From a virus: a stretch of DNA of 38,131 nt. The number at the start of each line of letters is the position of its first letter. Position 1 is the first letter of the stretch. The stretch covers positions 1 through 38,131 of IMG/VR virus record IMGVR_UViG_3300009024_000032; one strand, 5' to 3'. This document shows positions 1-7,660 of this stretch, one piece after another. The notes under the pieces are model-generated. The model had not been told where the DNA came from. It ran no database searches and saw only the letters and a list, made by a program, of their open reading frames with translations. The translations under genes were made by a program, and so were the position numbers.

Positions 1-1
1 A

Positions 2-601
2 GATACTATTGCTAAAAACCTTGGAGTTTCTAAGGAAGTAGGTATTTCTGTAGAGAAAGCATTCTTCCAGGCATTTCCTGCACTTAAGACTTATTTTGAT
101 ATAGGTAAAAAAGCTGCATTTGACAGAGGATATATTTTAGTAAGTAAAGTAAGCGGTAGAAAAGTATTTATAGATCAATTTGATCAATTCTTAGAGTTAT
201 CTAATGAAGTAGATAGAAAAGAATTTTGGGATTTCTACAGAGAACAGAAGAATAACAATGGGCCTTATTATGAGGAACTCAAATCAAAAGTCTCTAAGTT
301 TTTCAAAACAAAAGGATCTATGGAACGAGAAAGTATGAACTTTCCTATCCAAGGGTGTGCAGGTGAGCAAACTAAACTAGCCACAGCTATGCTTTACAAG
401 GTAATCAAAGACAGAAACCTACTATTCACAGTTAAAATTGTAAATCTAATACATGACGAGATCCTTCTAGAGTGTCCTAAAGATATGGCAGAAGAATTTG
501 CAGTAATACTTAAGAAATGTATGGAAGACGCAGGTTCTGTGTATTGTAAAACAGTAAAACTATATGCAACTCCTATGATTAGTAGTCAATGGATTCATTA
601 A
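2..601 (+). CDS. DNA polymerase I, family A (C-terminal part; 5' end outside window)
   Basis: The frame is open from base 2 to the TAA at 599-601, so this is the last 199 residues of a gene that begins before the window. It contains the end of the polymerase palm of family-A DNA polymerases. The stretch NFPIQGCAGEQTKLATAML matches the conserved 'PIQG.A' helix. LIHDEILLE (HDE at 452-460) is motif C, whose Asp binds a catalytic metal. The upstream part, with KAFFQAFP and a G-Y-hydrophobic segment before GRK, fits the fingers/palm region. Family-A polymerases replicate many crAss-like phages, and the helicase, primase and SSB genes downstream support a replicative role. The polymerase family is clear. 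The full length and any exonuclease domain cannot be judged. Confidence 0.93.
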   Translation, partial: DTIAKNLGVSKEVGISVEKAFFQAFPALKTYFDIGKKAAFDRGYILVSKVSGRKVFIDQFDQFLELSNEVDRKEFWDFYREQKNNNGPYYEELKSKVSKFFKTKGSMERESMNFPIQGCAGEQTKLATAMLYKVIKDRNLLFTVKIVNLIHDEILLECPKDMAEEFAVILKKCMEDAGSVYCKTVKLYATPMISSQWIH

Positions 602-613
602 ATAATAATTAAA

Positions 614-898
614 ATGAAATACGATCAAACTAAGCTCAAAATAGAGCTCTACAAAAAGCTAAAAGACTTTGATTGGTCTTATAAGGATAAAAATCCTGCA
701 GCTATGACCGCCAAAGATGTCCTTCACAAATTTAAAGAAGGTCAAATATGGAATCTTATGAAAAGCTTCCCCAACAGGGTAGATGCCGCTAGAGTATATC
801 ACTCTGAATGTCCTAAGAATAATTACAACCAACAATACCTAGAAGATAAACTAGGTATTCAATTGTATGGTAATAAATGGATGTACCATGCAAGCTAA
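614..898 (+). CDS. hypothetical protein (94 aa), between polymerase and helicase
   Basis: A small charged protein starting at an ATG 12 bases after the polymerase stop, preceded by A-rich sequence (AATAATAATTAAA) and no Shine-Dalgarno. The first half is rich in Lys and Asp and contains a WSYKDKNPAAMTAKDVLHKF segment; the second half has a possible helical hairpin. No catalytic motif, signal peptide or membrane segment is visible, and I do not recognise the family. Its end overlaps the next gene (11 bases if the helicase starts at 888). The tight packing suggests co-translation with the polymerase and helicase, so an accessory replication role is possible but is only inferred from position. 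Confidence 0.7.
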   Translation: MKYDQTKLKIELYKKLKDFDWSYKDKNPAAMTAKDVLHKFKEGQIWNLMKSFPNRVDAARVYHSECPKNNYNQQYLEDKLGIQLYGNKWMYHAS

Positions 899-1913
899 AG
901 CAGAGAAACAAAAAATTGCTTTAAATGCAAGTAAGGATAATCCTTTCTTATTCTTAGAATGGTTTACTGGATTAGGTAAATCAAAAGCAGCATTAGACAT
1001 TATGGAGTATCATAAAGATGCAAAGTGGGTAGTGGTTTGTAAAGAACTAAATCACATGATTACCTGGAAAGATGAGGCAGATAAGTGGAAAGTAGATTTC
1101 ACAGATGTCACTCTTATATCTTATGATTCACTTCATAAACTTCCGCAGGATGAGTCACTTAATCTAATTTTGGATGAGGCACATGCATTAACTTCTACAA
1201 GAGTTAAGAAGCTGAAAGCCTTAAAGATTAATAGAATAGTGGCTTTGACTGCAACTATGCCCTTGACCAAGAAATCACTTTTATATTCTTTAGGAAAATT
1301 TAAAGTATATACTGTTTCTATGTCTAAGGCAATAGAAGATGGTATCTTACCAGAGCCAACTATTTATCAAATTAAAGTAAACCTATCTCGTAACGCAAGA
1401 GCTACATACAATAAAATGACAAGTAAGATTGATCGTTGTATGCTCAATGATAACGTAGAGACTGCCAAAATACTGGGAGCACAGCGCAAAAGATTATTAG
1501 CTGCTGCAAAAACAGGGCATGTCAAAGAATATCTTAATTACGACAAGAGGTTTGTATGTTTTACAGGGTCTATTGAACAATGTAATTTAATAGGAGGAGA
1601 GAATGCAATTCATTCCAGTAAATCTAATAGAGTAGAGGTAATAACTAAGTTTAATAACTTAGAAATCGACCATTTATTTGCCGTCAATATGCTTAGAGAG
1701 TCTATGAATCTTAGGAACATAGACATAGGGTATATTATACAGTTAGATAATCAGGAGAAGAGTACTATCCAAATGTTAGGTAGAAGTTTTAGATCCAAAA
1801 ATCCAATTATGTATGTCTTTATCGCGAAAAAAACGATTGACGAGAGATACGCGGAAAATGCGTTCTCCCAAATCCCAAAGAAATTCATTAAAGTCATTGA
1901 TACCACTATATGA
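888..1913 (+). CDS. SF2 DEAH-box helicase (SNF2/type III restriction-like ATPase)
   Basis: A 341-residue superfamily 2 helicase or translocase. In order: Walker A (motif I) TGLGKSKAAL at residues 27-36, motif II DEAH at 96-99, motif III-like ALTATMP, and motif VI QMLGRSFRS beginning near residue 295, with the arginine-finger positions present. The two RecA-like lobes are compact and no extra domain is visible, so the protein is small for the family. The reaction is ATP-dependent movement on or unwinding of nucleic acid. The same frame is open from an ATG at 867. I prefer the ATG at 888 because it removes an atypical MVINGCT leader and reduces the overlap with the upstream gene from 32 to 11 bases. 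It lies between polymerase and DnaB-type helicase genes, which fits replication or recombination. Confidence 0.9.
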   Translation: MQAKAEKQKIALNASKDNPFLFLEWFTGLGKSKAALDIMEYHKDAKWVVVCKELNHMITWKDEADKWKVDFTDVTLISYDSLHKLPQDESLNLILDEAHALTSTRVKKLKALKINRIVALTATMPLTKKSLLYSLGKFKVYTVSMSKAIEDGILPEPTIYQIKVNLSRNARATYNKMTSKIDRCMLNDNVETAKILGAQRKRLLAAAKTGHVKEYLNYDKRFVCFTGSIEQCNLIGGENAIHSSKSNRVEVITKFNNLEIDHLFAVNMLRESMNLRNIDIGYIIQLDNQEKSTIQMLGRSFRSKNPIMYVFIAKKTIDERYAENAFSQIPKKFIKVIDTTI

Positions 1914-1966
1914 AGATAGTGTTGCACAGGCTATTTCTTTTTATGGAAACTTAGAAGAGTATAATT

Positions 1967-2389
1967 ATGAAAATTAAATATAAAAAGCTAACAATATCTC
2001 AACTAATTTCCAACTGGATTAATAGAAAAATGAGTATAGAAGAGTTAAGTTTTCATATAAAAGATTGTGAATTAACTATGCAATCTAGTTATAGTCATAA
2101 ACCTTTTATGGACGGAGAGTTTGGGATTTATAATTCTATTTATGATTGTGTTTTGAACAAAGGGAATTTAAGGTTATCTTTTAAAGCAATGGTTAAAGTT
2201 AATTCAATCTTTGCTTTTAATGGAGGGGGCCATCATATTGATTATAAGCCAATTGAGTATGGAGTTGCTGAAGTTAATTTTAATGAAAGAACCAAAAATA
2301 ATGTTTGGCACATTCCTATAACACCTGCACTTCAAACCCGCATAAAATTACTTATGAATAATACTAATAATCCTCCTAAAATTTCTTAG
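1967..2389 (+). CDS. hypothetical protein (140 aa)
   Basis: A 140-residue basic protein that I do not recognise. The N-terminus is Lys/Ile-rich (MKIKYKKLTISQLISNWI). The middle has aromatic and glycine-rich stretches (FNGGGHHIDYKP), and the C-terminus is polar (NNTNNPPKIS). No signal peptide, membrane helix or catalytic signature is evident. It is preceded by 53 noncoding bases, one of the longer gaps in this block. A possible promoter overlaps its stop codon, so it may mark the end of one transcription unit. It could be a late insertion into the replication operon; whether relatives carry it at this position is unknown. Confidence 0.65.
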   Translation: MKIKYKKLTISQLISNWINRKMSIEELSFHIKDCELTMQSSYSHKPFMDGEFGIYNSIYDCVLNKGNLRLSFKAMVKVNSIFAFNGGGHHIDYKPIEYGVAEVNFNERTKNNVWHIPITPALQTRIKLLMNNTNNPPKIS

Positions 2390-2394
2390 ATTTG
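2387..2394 (+). promoter_or_regulatory. possible Bacteroidota -7 promoter box (TAGATTTG)
   Basis: TAGATTTG matches the Bacteroidota -7 consensus TAnnTTTG exactly and overlaps the stop codon of the preceding gene. It would start RNA near 2398-2400, about 50 bases before the ATG at 2451. I see no clear -33 TTTG/TTG element at the expected distance. A TACCCC (2397-2402) and GGGGTA (2430-2435) inverted repeat would lie in the leader. The motif is short and could arise by chance in AT-rich DNA. Confidence 0.3.
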
Positions 2395-2450
2395 TGTACC
2401 CCTCAAGGAAATGCAGACTTAAGTTATTCGGGGTAACCTTCAAACAATTT

Positions 2451-3020
2451 ATGAAAATTTTAATAGATCTAAAAAAGGATTTACATCCTATTGGGCAACT
2501 TATCCTCCATCTTTTACACAATTCTGAGTATGACGAGATAGAAAAACATTTTCAAAACACTTACCCTCAATATATTAGAGGGTTAATCAAAATGAAATAC
2601 ATCTTGAATACTGATAGTGACTCTATAAAACTGTCAGAGTTAACTTTAAATAAATCTAAACTAAAAGCTATACTAGGAGAGGTAGAATCTTCTTCCATGT
2701 GGATAGACTCTTATAGAGAATTATTTAGAGGCAAAAAGACAGGGGCTATGGGTACTAAGAGTGCCTGTATTAAGAAGATGGACAAGTTTATACAAGAGTT
2801 TGGCTACAATAAAGAAATAATTTTAAGCGCAGCAGAAAGATACATCGCTACTAGTAGGGACTATGCTTATTTGCAGCAAGCAGATTATTTTATTTATAAG
2901 AGCGAATCTTTTATGGGCTCTTCTGTAGAGAACTCTAAGTTGGCTACTTACTGCGAAGAGATAGAAATGCTAGATAATAATCAAATAACAGACGGAGCAT
3001 GGAACATCCAAAGCATTTAA
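2451..3020 (+). CDS. hypothetical replication-associated protein (possible helicase loader/partner)
   Basis: A 189-residue, mostly helical protein directly upstream of the DnaB-like helicase, whose start lies inside this gene (22-base overlap). The N-terminal 70 residues alternate helices and short turns, as in winged-helix domains. The C-terminal part (YNKEIILSAAERYIATSRD, then YLQQADYFIYK) resembles the helical module of DnaD-like or helicase-loader proteins. The frame is open back to a GTG at 2394, but that start would overlap a possible promoter box and add a basic leader, so I chose the ATG at 2451. The helicase next door lacks the usual N-terminal domain, so a partner or loader encoded here is plausible. 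The functional call is an inference. Confidence 0.6.
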   Translation: MKILIDLKKDLHPIGQLILHLLHNSEYDEIEKHFQNTYPQYIRGLIKMKYILNTDSDSIKLSELTLNKSKLKAILGEVESSSMWIDSYRELFRGKKTGAMGTKSACIKKMDKFIQEFGYNKEIILSAAERYIATSRDYAYLQQADYFIYKSESFMGSSVENSKLATYCEEIEMLDNNQITDGAWNIQSI

Positions 3021-4084
3021 GTACGCCTCTCTGGGATCAATTAGAGGCCCAAATAAACTTAGGTATGCAAGGAAGGAATAGAGGCCTTCCTATGGGCTTT
3101 AAAAAGCTTTCTAAGTATATTTCTAACATTCAACCAGGTAGATATGACTTGATAGGGGGTGCTACGGGTACAGGTAAAACTGCACTAGTAGACTCTGCAT
3201 ATATGTATAACCCTATTAAGTATATCACAGCGGAAAAAGAAACTGATTTTAGTATCAAGATTCTATATTATAGTATAGAGATTACTCCCCTACAGAAAAT
3301 AGCCAAGATGGTGTGTAGGAAGTTATTCGAAGACCATAATATATTAGTTGACTCTGAGAGTTTATTTTCTAGAGGCGATAGGTCTTTACTAGACAAAGAC
3401 GTTGCTAAGAAAGTATTTGCTACCAGAGATTACTTTGAAAAGATGCTATCTGATCATGTTATCTTTTATTCTGCAGCCTCTCCTGATTATGTATGGATGA
3501 CTGTTAAAGATTATGTAGAGAAGAACGGTACAATTATCCGCAACTCTAACAAAATGATTCAACAGTATATCCCGCACAAACCTAATGAGATTGTTTTATT
3601 AATTATTGATCACATATCTCTAATAGATAAAAACTCAAAGGATTCTAATAAGAAAGAGGCTATAGACAGGTTGAGTAAAATGCTGGTACAATTTAGAAAC
3701 TTATTCAACATAAGTCCAGTAGTAGTATCTCAGTTTAATAGGGGTATAGAAGGTATGGATAGAAAAAGATTAGATTCTTTAGAGCCGCAGCTCAGTGATT
3801 TTAAAGACACTGGTTCTACTCAAGAAGATGCTAATACTTCTATTGCCTTGTTTAATCCTTTTAGATATGGGATAGAAAAGCATAATGGTTATGATATTAA
3901 AAGACTGAACAGAAACTATAGATCACTAAGTATCTTAAAGAACAGAGACGGTCAAGATAACTTATCATTAGGCTTATTTTTTATGGGGGCAAATGGATTA
4001 TTTCGTGAGTTACCTCCCTCACAAGAATTTATAAGTAATCCAGAATTATATAATAAACTTTTAAAATACTCAAATGGCAATTAA
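2999..4084 (+). CDS. DnaB-like replicative helicase (RecA-fold ATPase)
   Basis: A 361-residue replicative helicase of the DnaB/gp41 type, which unwinds DNA 5' to 3' as a hexamer at the fork. Walker A is GGATGTGKTALV (residues 53-64). Walker B is IVLLIIDHISLID (Asp 204). The sensor-like motif VVSQFNRG (Ser 244 to Arg 248) corresponds to DnaB SQLNR, and the following LSDFKDTGSTQEDAN matches the DnaB 'L.DLR.SG.IEQDAD' segment. It is shorter than bacterial DnaB (about 470 residues) and lacks most of the N-terminal collar domain, as in several phage helicases. The start overlaps the upstream gene by 22 bases and the end overlaps the next gene by 11, so translation is probably coupled. Confidence 0.92.
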   Translation: MEHPKHLSTPLWDQLEAQINLGMQGRNRGLPMGFKKLSKYISNIQPGRYDLIGGATGTGKTALVDSAYMYNPIKYITAEKETDFSIKILYYSIEITPLQKIAKMVCRKLFEDHNILVDSESLFSRGDRSLLDKDVAKKVFATRDYFEKMLSDHVIFYSAASPDYVWMTVKDYVEKNGTIIRNSNKMIQQYIPHKPNEIVLLIIDHISLIDKNSKDSNKKEAIDRLSKMLVQFRNLFNISPVVVSQFNRGIEGMDRKRLDSLEPQLSDFKDTGSTQEDANTSIALFNPFRYGIEKHNGYDIKRLNRNYRSLSILKNRDGQDNLSLGLFFMGANGLFRELPPSQEFISNPELYNKLLKYSNGN

Positions 4085-4820
4085 AGTCGGTATTATGGGT
4101 GCTCCAAACACTGGTAAATCATATTCCAGAAGCTTCTTGGAGAATCCTGAGGAGGTAGTTATTTTGGCATCATCTGCTAAGGCTACTTACTTAAAAGATA
4201 ATAAGGGTAAACCCTTACAAAAGCTACCTTCAATGGTAGACATGAAAGAACTTGTACAAAAGAAGGAACATATTCTAGGCAACTGGGCAATAATGCCTGA
4301 TATCAAGAGTGTAGAGTCTAATTTAAAGGTAATAAGTAGTTATATGCCTCATATTAAGACTGTTATTATTCCTGACTTTACTCATTATATTAGTAAGATA
4401 CTAGCTAGTGAGTCTTTTATGAAGGCTAATTCAGGCGGTGGTGCATTTGCTAGATTTTGGGACTTAGCTGCTGCTAGTCTAAATGCTTTTTTCTTGGCAT
4501 CAGATAGTTTAAGAGATGACCTTATTATAGTATTGGAGTTTCATGCAGAATACAATGATTCAGAAGAGGTGTTTCAGATATTTGTACCAGGTGGTAAGAT
4601 GCTTTCAGAGAAATTCAAGCCTGAAAGTTATTTTGACATTATGTTGTGTACTTACATTGACAAGAATGATTCTGGAGAGATTACTCCTGATAGTTATAAA
4701 TTTATAACAAGGAAGCACAGTTATTATAACGCCAGATCTATGGAGATGATTACAGAGACATTTATTCCTAATAATTTACAAACAGTACTGAGTGCAGTAC
4801 GAGGATATTTTCACATTTAA
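4074..4820 (+). CDS. P-loop NTPase, AAA/RecA-like, of the replication module
   Basis: A 248-residue protein with an N-terminal Walker A, GAPNTGKS (residues 9-16), and a Walker B-like strand TVIIPDF (Asp 101). The region between them carries a Lys-rich loop. This layout fits the small phage nucleotide-binding (AAA_24/Sak4-like) proteins often found beside SSB and helicase genes. Those act as recombination mediators or single-strand annealing helpers, but the exact function here is not shown by the sequence. The C-terminal half (FITRKHSYYNARSMEMIT) has no recognised motif. It overlaps the DnaB-like gene by 11 bases and is followed by a T-rich leader and two SSB-like genes. Confidence 0.82.
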   Translation: MAIKVGIMGAPNTGKSYSRSFLENPEEVVILASSAKATYLKDNKGKPLQKLPSMVDMKELVQKKEHILGNWAIMPDIKSVESNLKVISSYMPHIKTVIIPDFTHYISKILASESFMKANSGGGAFARFWDLAAASLNAFFLASDSLRDDLIIVLEFHAEYNDSEEVFQIFVPGGKMLSEKFKPESYFDIMLCTYIDKNDSGEITPDSYKFITRKHSYYNARSMEMITETFIPNNLQTVLSAVRGYFHI

Positions 4821-4846
4821 TTTTTATTTATTTTTTATTTTTTACT
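4812..4846 (+). promoter_or_regulatory. T-rich 5' leader, first copy
   Basis: The 35 bases before the ATG at 4847 begin with CACATTTAATTTTT and continue as almost pure T/A. The same 14 bases begin the leader of the next gene (5409-5422), so the two leaders look duplicated. The first bases overlap the stop codon of the upstream gene. They may act as an unstructured translation leader for highly expressed proteins. No terminator hairpin is present. Confidence 0.45.
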
Positions 4847-5404
4847 ATGGGTAATTTAATTATCGGTATCCCTACCGTTAAAAGGGGAATGACTTCTGAT
4901 GAATATGAAGGAAAAAGTGCAGTTGTATTAAAAGCAACTGAAGAAGGAAAGCGAAGTAAGATAGGTTTTACATCTGCTTTGTGTAGTGATTTACAACTTT
5001 CTGAGAATAATGTAGAGCTTAACATAGCTGTGGATATGGGAGAAGATGGTATCAATGATATCTATTTTGTACCTACTATTGGTAAGAAGCTTAGTAATAG
5101 AATAGGACGTCAACTAAGGACTATTGCAGATAAGAAAATTTACAACTACATAACACAGGAGTATCTAAATCTTGGTGAGACTATAGCTGAAGATGTAGTT
5201 CTAGATGTAGAAATAATTTCAACTATGGCTCCATATTCTTGGGCAATTAGACTTATTAACTCAAATCAAGAACAATCTGAGACAGTCGAGGATGCAATAG
5301 TAGAAGAAGAAACTTCTAAGCCTTCTTGGAGTAGTAATGAATCTATGGATTCCTATGATAATGAGATAGAGGCAGATTCAAATGAGGAATTAGCTCCTTG
5401 GTAA
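4847..5404 (+). CDS. putative ssDNA-binding or replication protein with acidic tail (185 aa)
   Basis: A 185-residue protein with a globular N-terminal part of about 135 residues rich in predicted beta strands, followed by a Ser/Glu/Asp-rich tail of about 45 residues ending in EELAPW. An acidic disordered tail with an aromatic tip is typical of single-stranded DNA-binding proteins, where it recruits other replication enzymes. The body (YFVPTIGKKLSNRIGRQLR) is basic enough for DNA contact, but I do not recognise an OB-fold signature with certainty. The T-rich leader resembles that of the next gene, and the pair may be paralogous or functionally linked. A phage recombination protein is the main alternative. 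Confidence 0.65.
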   Translation: MGNLIIGIPTVKRGMTSDEYEGKSAVVLKATEEGKRSKIGFTSALCSDLQLSENNVELNIAVDMGEDGINDIYFVPTIGKKLSNRIGRQLRTIADKKIYNYITQEYLNLGETIAEDVVLDVEIISTMAPYSWAIRLINSNQEQSETVEDAIVEEETSKPSWSSNESMDSYDNEIEADSNEELAPW

Positions 5405-5408
5405 GTAA

Positions 5409-5444
5409 CACATTTAATTTTTTTAATTTTTAATTTTATAAGTA
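5409..5444 (+). promoter_or_regulatory. T-rich 5' leader, second copy
   Basis: The 36 bases before the ATG at 5445 repeat CACATTTAATTTTT (5409-5422) exactly as in the leader at 4812-4825, then continue with T/A-rich sequence to AGTAATG. The shared sequence is noncoding in this copy and sits at a similar distance from its start codon. This argues for a duplicated leader or a shared expression signal rather than codon constraint. Confidence 0.45.
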
Positions 5445-6041
5445 ATGAGTATTGATTTAAATAGTAATGAATTTGACAACGGAAGTAGTTCTGTTAGTAT
5501 TTTTAATGGAGGTAATGCAGGTGTTTGTAGCAACTGTACAATAACCACGTTAGCAAAAGATGAGGCAGAGACTAGAAAGCTACCACATTGGAAGTTGATC
5601 GCTACTGACGAAAGTGGAGCATCCACTGATTTGTCTTTTTATTATGTAGATGATCCCTCGAATATGTATTACGAGGCTAATCTAAAAAGACAAGGTAAGA
5701 TTCTTAAGCATCTTGTTAAGACTATTGCAGGGCCAGATGTAAAGATTCCTATTTTTAATTCTAACGAAGAAATGTTAGATAAGTGTATGGAGTTAATTAC
5801 AGGTAAAGCAAAAGGTAAGACTTTTTCTGTATTTGCAAATTATGGCACTGTAGGAAGCAAACAAGTTAGTGGATATATAAAGGTTCGTTCTTTTGTGCCA
5901 ATGATTTCTTCTAATAGTAACTCAGACACTTTGCAGGAAACTCCATATGATACTATGCAGAGACCTCAAGCAGATACTGCTTCTAATGATACCGCAGCTG
6001 ATGCTACAAGCAGCGCTTTGAAAGAAGACGATTGGATCTAA
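5445..6041 (+). CDS. single-stranded DNA-binding protein-like (198 aa)
   Basis: A 198-residue protein with features of phage SSBs: a beta-rich core (PHWKLIATDESGASTDLSFY near residues 46-65; KGKTFSVFANYGTVG and SGYIKVRSFVP further on), then a disordered Ser/Asn/Asp-rich tail from about residue 150 ending in KEDDWI. The acidic aromatic tip matches the protein-docking tail of SSBs. The N-terminus is Asn/Ser-rich with a CSNC pair that could bind metal or be coincidental. It would coat ssDNA during phage replication. Its stop codon lies inside the start region of the primase gene (10-base overlap). SSB is the most likely role, inferred from architecture and context. Confidence 0.7.
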   Translation: MSIDLNSNEFDNGSSSVSIFNGGNAGVCSNCTITTLAKDEAETRKLPHWKLIATDESGASTDLSFYYVDDPSNMYYEANLKRQGKILKHLVKTIAGPDVKIPIFNSNEEMLDKCMELITGKAKGKTFSVFANYGTVGSKQVSGYIKVRSFVPMISSNSNSDTLQETPYDTMQRPQADTASNDTAADATSSALKEDDWI

Positions 6042-7060
6042 ATTCTGTCATATATGATGAAAGATTAACCAAAGACTCTATATTAAAAGTTATATCTGAA
6101 TTAGATATATACAGTTTTTATATAGGGAAGGAAGCTCTTTCATTAAGACCCATAAATAGTCCGTTGAGGAGGGATAATATTCCCTCCTTTTCGGTCTTTT
6201 ATGCTTCTAAGTCTAATAAGTATTTATTTAAAGACTTTGGAAATGGTATGTCAGGAGATTGTTTTTCGCTGGTACAGATTATGTATGGGCTTTCTTATAA
6301 TGGAGCTTTAGAAAGAATAGCTATTGACTTTGGTATAACTACTAGTGGCGTGTCGCCAAGTATTAAGCCAATAAGTAAAGTAGAAATAGAAAAGATAAGC
6401 AACAAAGAGAAAGTTAACCTACAGATTAAGAGTAAAAGTCCCACTTTAAAAGATAAAGAGTTTTGGAGTCTATTTGGCATAACACCTAAGACTCTTAGTA
6501 AGTATATGGTTAAGGTAGTAGATTTAATATTTATTAATAACAATATTATTAATCCTAAAACTAACTGTTATGCTTATTTAGAATTTAAAGACGATACCCC
6601 TACCTATAAAATATACCAACCTTTTAGTAAGGAGTATAAGTTTATGAATAATAATAATTATTCTGTGTGGGAAGGGTGGACACAAATGCCTGACACTGGA
6701 GATTTACTTATAATCACTTCATCTAGAAAAGATGTAATGAGTATAATAAGTACTACAGATTACCCAGCGGTAGCATTACAATCAGAAAGCGTATTGCCTA
6801 AGAAGCAGGTCATAGAAGAACTAAAGACTAGATTTAAAAACATATATATATTATATGACAATGACTTTAGTAGCGAACAAAACAATGGTAGGAAGTATGG
6901 TGCTAATTTAGCTAATGCATTTAACTGCATTCAGATAGAAATACCTTCTAAGTATGAAAGTAAAGACTACTCAGACTTAGTAAAAAAGCATGGGCAACAC
7001 TTAGCCAAGAATTTATTAAAAAGTTTACTAAAAACAAACACAGCATGCACAAGGCATTAG
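6032..7060 (+). CDS. DnaG-like primase with degenerate zinc-ribbon and Toprim domains
   Basis: A 342-residue primase-like protein. The N-terminus (INSPLRRDNIPSFSV followed by YLFKDFGNGMSGDCFSLV) matches the DnaG 'CPFH..KTPSF.V ... C..C...GD...FV' pattern, but the zinc-binding Cys/His residues are gone. The Toprim region has LLIITSSRKDVMSI (residues 225-238) where the usual catalytic Glu is replaced, then YILYDNDF with the acidic DND at 276-278, and NGRKYGANLA. The start is a TTG at 6032, because the first in-frame ATG (about 6248) would delete the ribbon. The start overlaps the SSB-like gene by 10 bases. It probably makes RNA primers with the DnaB-like helicase. Loss of key residues could mean altered chemistry. 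Confidence 0.82.
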   Translation: MDLNSVIYDERLTKDSILKVISELDIYSFYIGKEALSLRPINSPLRRDNIPSFSVFYASKSNKYLFKDFGNGMSGDCFSLVQIMYGLSYNGALERIAIDFGITTSGVSPSIKPISKVEIEKISNKEKVNLQIKSKSPTLKDKEFWSLFGITPKTLSKYMVKVVDLIFINNNIINPKTNCYAYLEFKDDTPTYKIYQPFSKEYKFMNNNNYSVWEGWTQMPDTGDLLIITSSRKDVMSIISTTDYPAVALQSESVLPKKQVIEELKTRFKNIYILYDNDFSSEQNNGRKYGANLANAFNCIQIEIPSKYESKDYSDLVKKHGQHLAKNLLKSLLKTNTACTRH

Positions 7061-7524
7061 AAATTAACCTACCTAGATTCCCTACTCATGCACAGATATC
7101 CAAAAATAAATGGGTAAAAATATCAGGTAACACTTTTTATTCAGGAACACATTACATTATTAGAAATAAAGTCTTTAGAGTTATGCATGATTATATAGAT
7201 CATTACATTCCTAAAGACATTGTGTTTTCCAGAATAGAAACAGAGATGATATTTAAAGCGCCGCTTAATTATGGCACTGTAAGGAGGACTAAATCTAAAG
7301 GAATATCTTGGAATCCTCCTAAGGATGATTATGTTCCTAATTGGGACATAGATAATTTAGCATGGCCTTGGACAAAGGCCATTTTTGATACAATTATATC
7401 TAACAATATTGTACCAGACGATAACATTAAATATGTAATAGGCAACTCCTATAGATATGAAAAATGTGATTCTATGGACGATAGAAGTATTAACGTAAAA
7501 ATTAAAGCATATGGGATGGACTAA
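7045..7524 (+). CDS. RusA-like Holliday junction resolvase
   Basis: A 159-residue protein with the RusA signature: NWDIDNLAWPWTKAIFDTII followed by NIVPDDNIKYVIG. Asp 101 and Asp 103 plus Asp 125/126 fit the three catalytic aspartates of RusA, and Lys 111 sits near the conserved Lys. RusA dimers bind four-way DNA junctions and cut symmetrically, resolving recombination or replication intermediates before packaging. It is longer than E. coli RusA (120 residues), with an extra N-terminal segment. It overlaps the primase gene by 16 bases, consistent with an operon. Confidence 0.85.
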   Translation: MHKALEINLPRFPTHAQISKNKWVKISGNTFYSGTHYIIRNKVFRVMHDYIDHYIPKDIVFSRIETEMIFKAPLNYGTVRRTKSKGISWNPPKDDYVPNWDIDNLAWPWTKAIFDTIISNNIVPDDNIKYVIGNSYRYEKCDSMDDRSINVKIKAYGMD

Positions 7525-7660
7525 ACGATATATGGAACTTATAAATGCAGGGGTAGAAGAACCTACTGCAATAACTGTTATACAAAATTTAAGAAAACAA
7601 CATGAAGAATTATCGAGAAATGCCAGGAGTCAATCAAAGTCTTCTGAAGAAATTAATTAA
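7511..7660 (+). CDS. possible small overlapping ORF (49 aa)
   Basis: An ORF from the ATG at 7511 to the TAA at 7658-7660, encoding MGWTKRYMELINAGVEEPTA followed by a helical, charged segment ending in KSSEEIN. It fills the 77-base gap between the RusA-like and nuclease genes, overlapping the first by 14 bases and the start of the second by 59 in another frame. The amphipathic pattern and the choice of start before the gap favour a real gene, but the overlap may simply be a chance open frame. An ATG at 7532 is an alternative start. Function unknown. Confidence 0.4.
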   Translation: MGWTKRYMELINAGVEEPTAITVIQNLRKQHEELSRNARSQSKSSEEIN

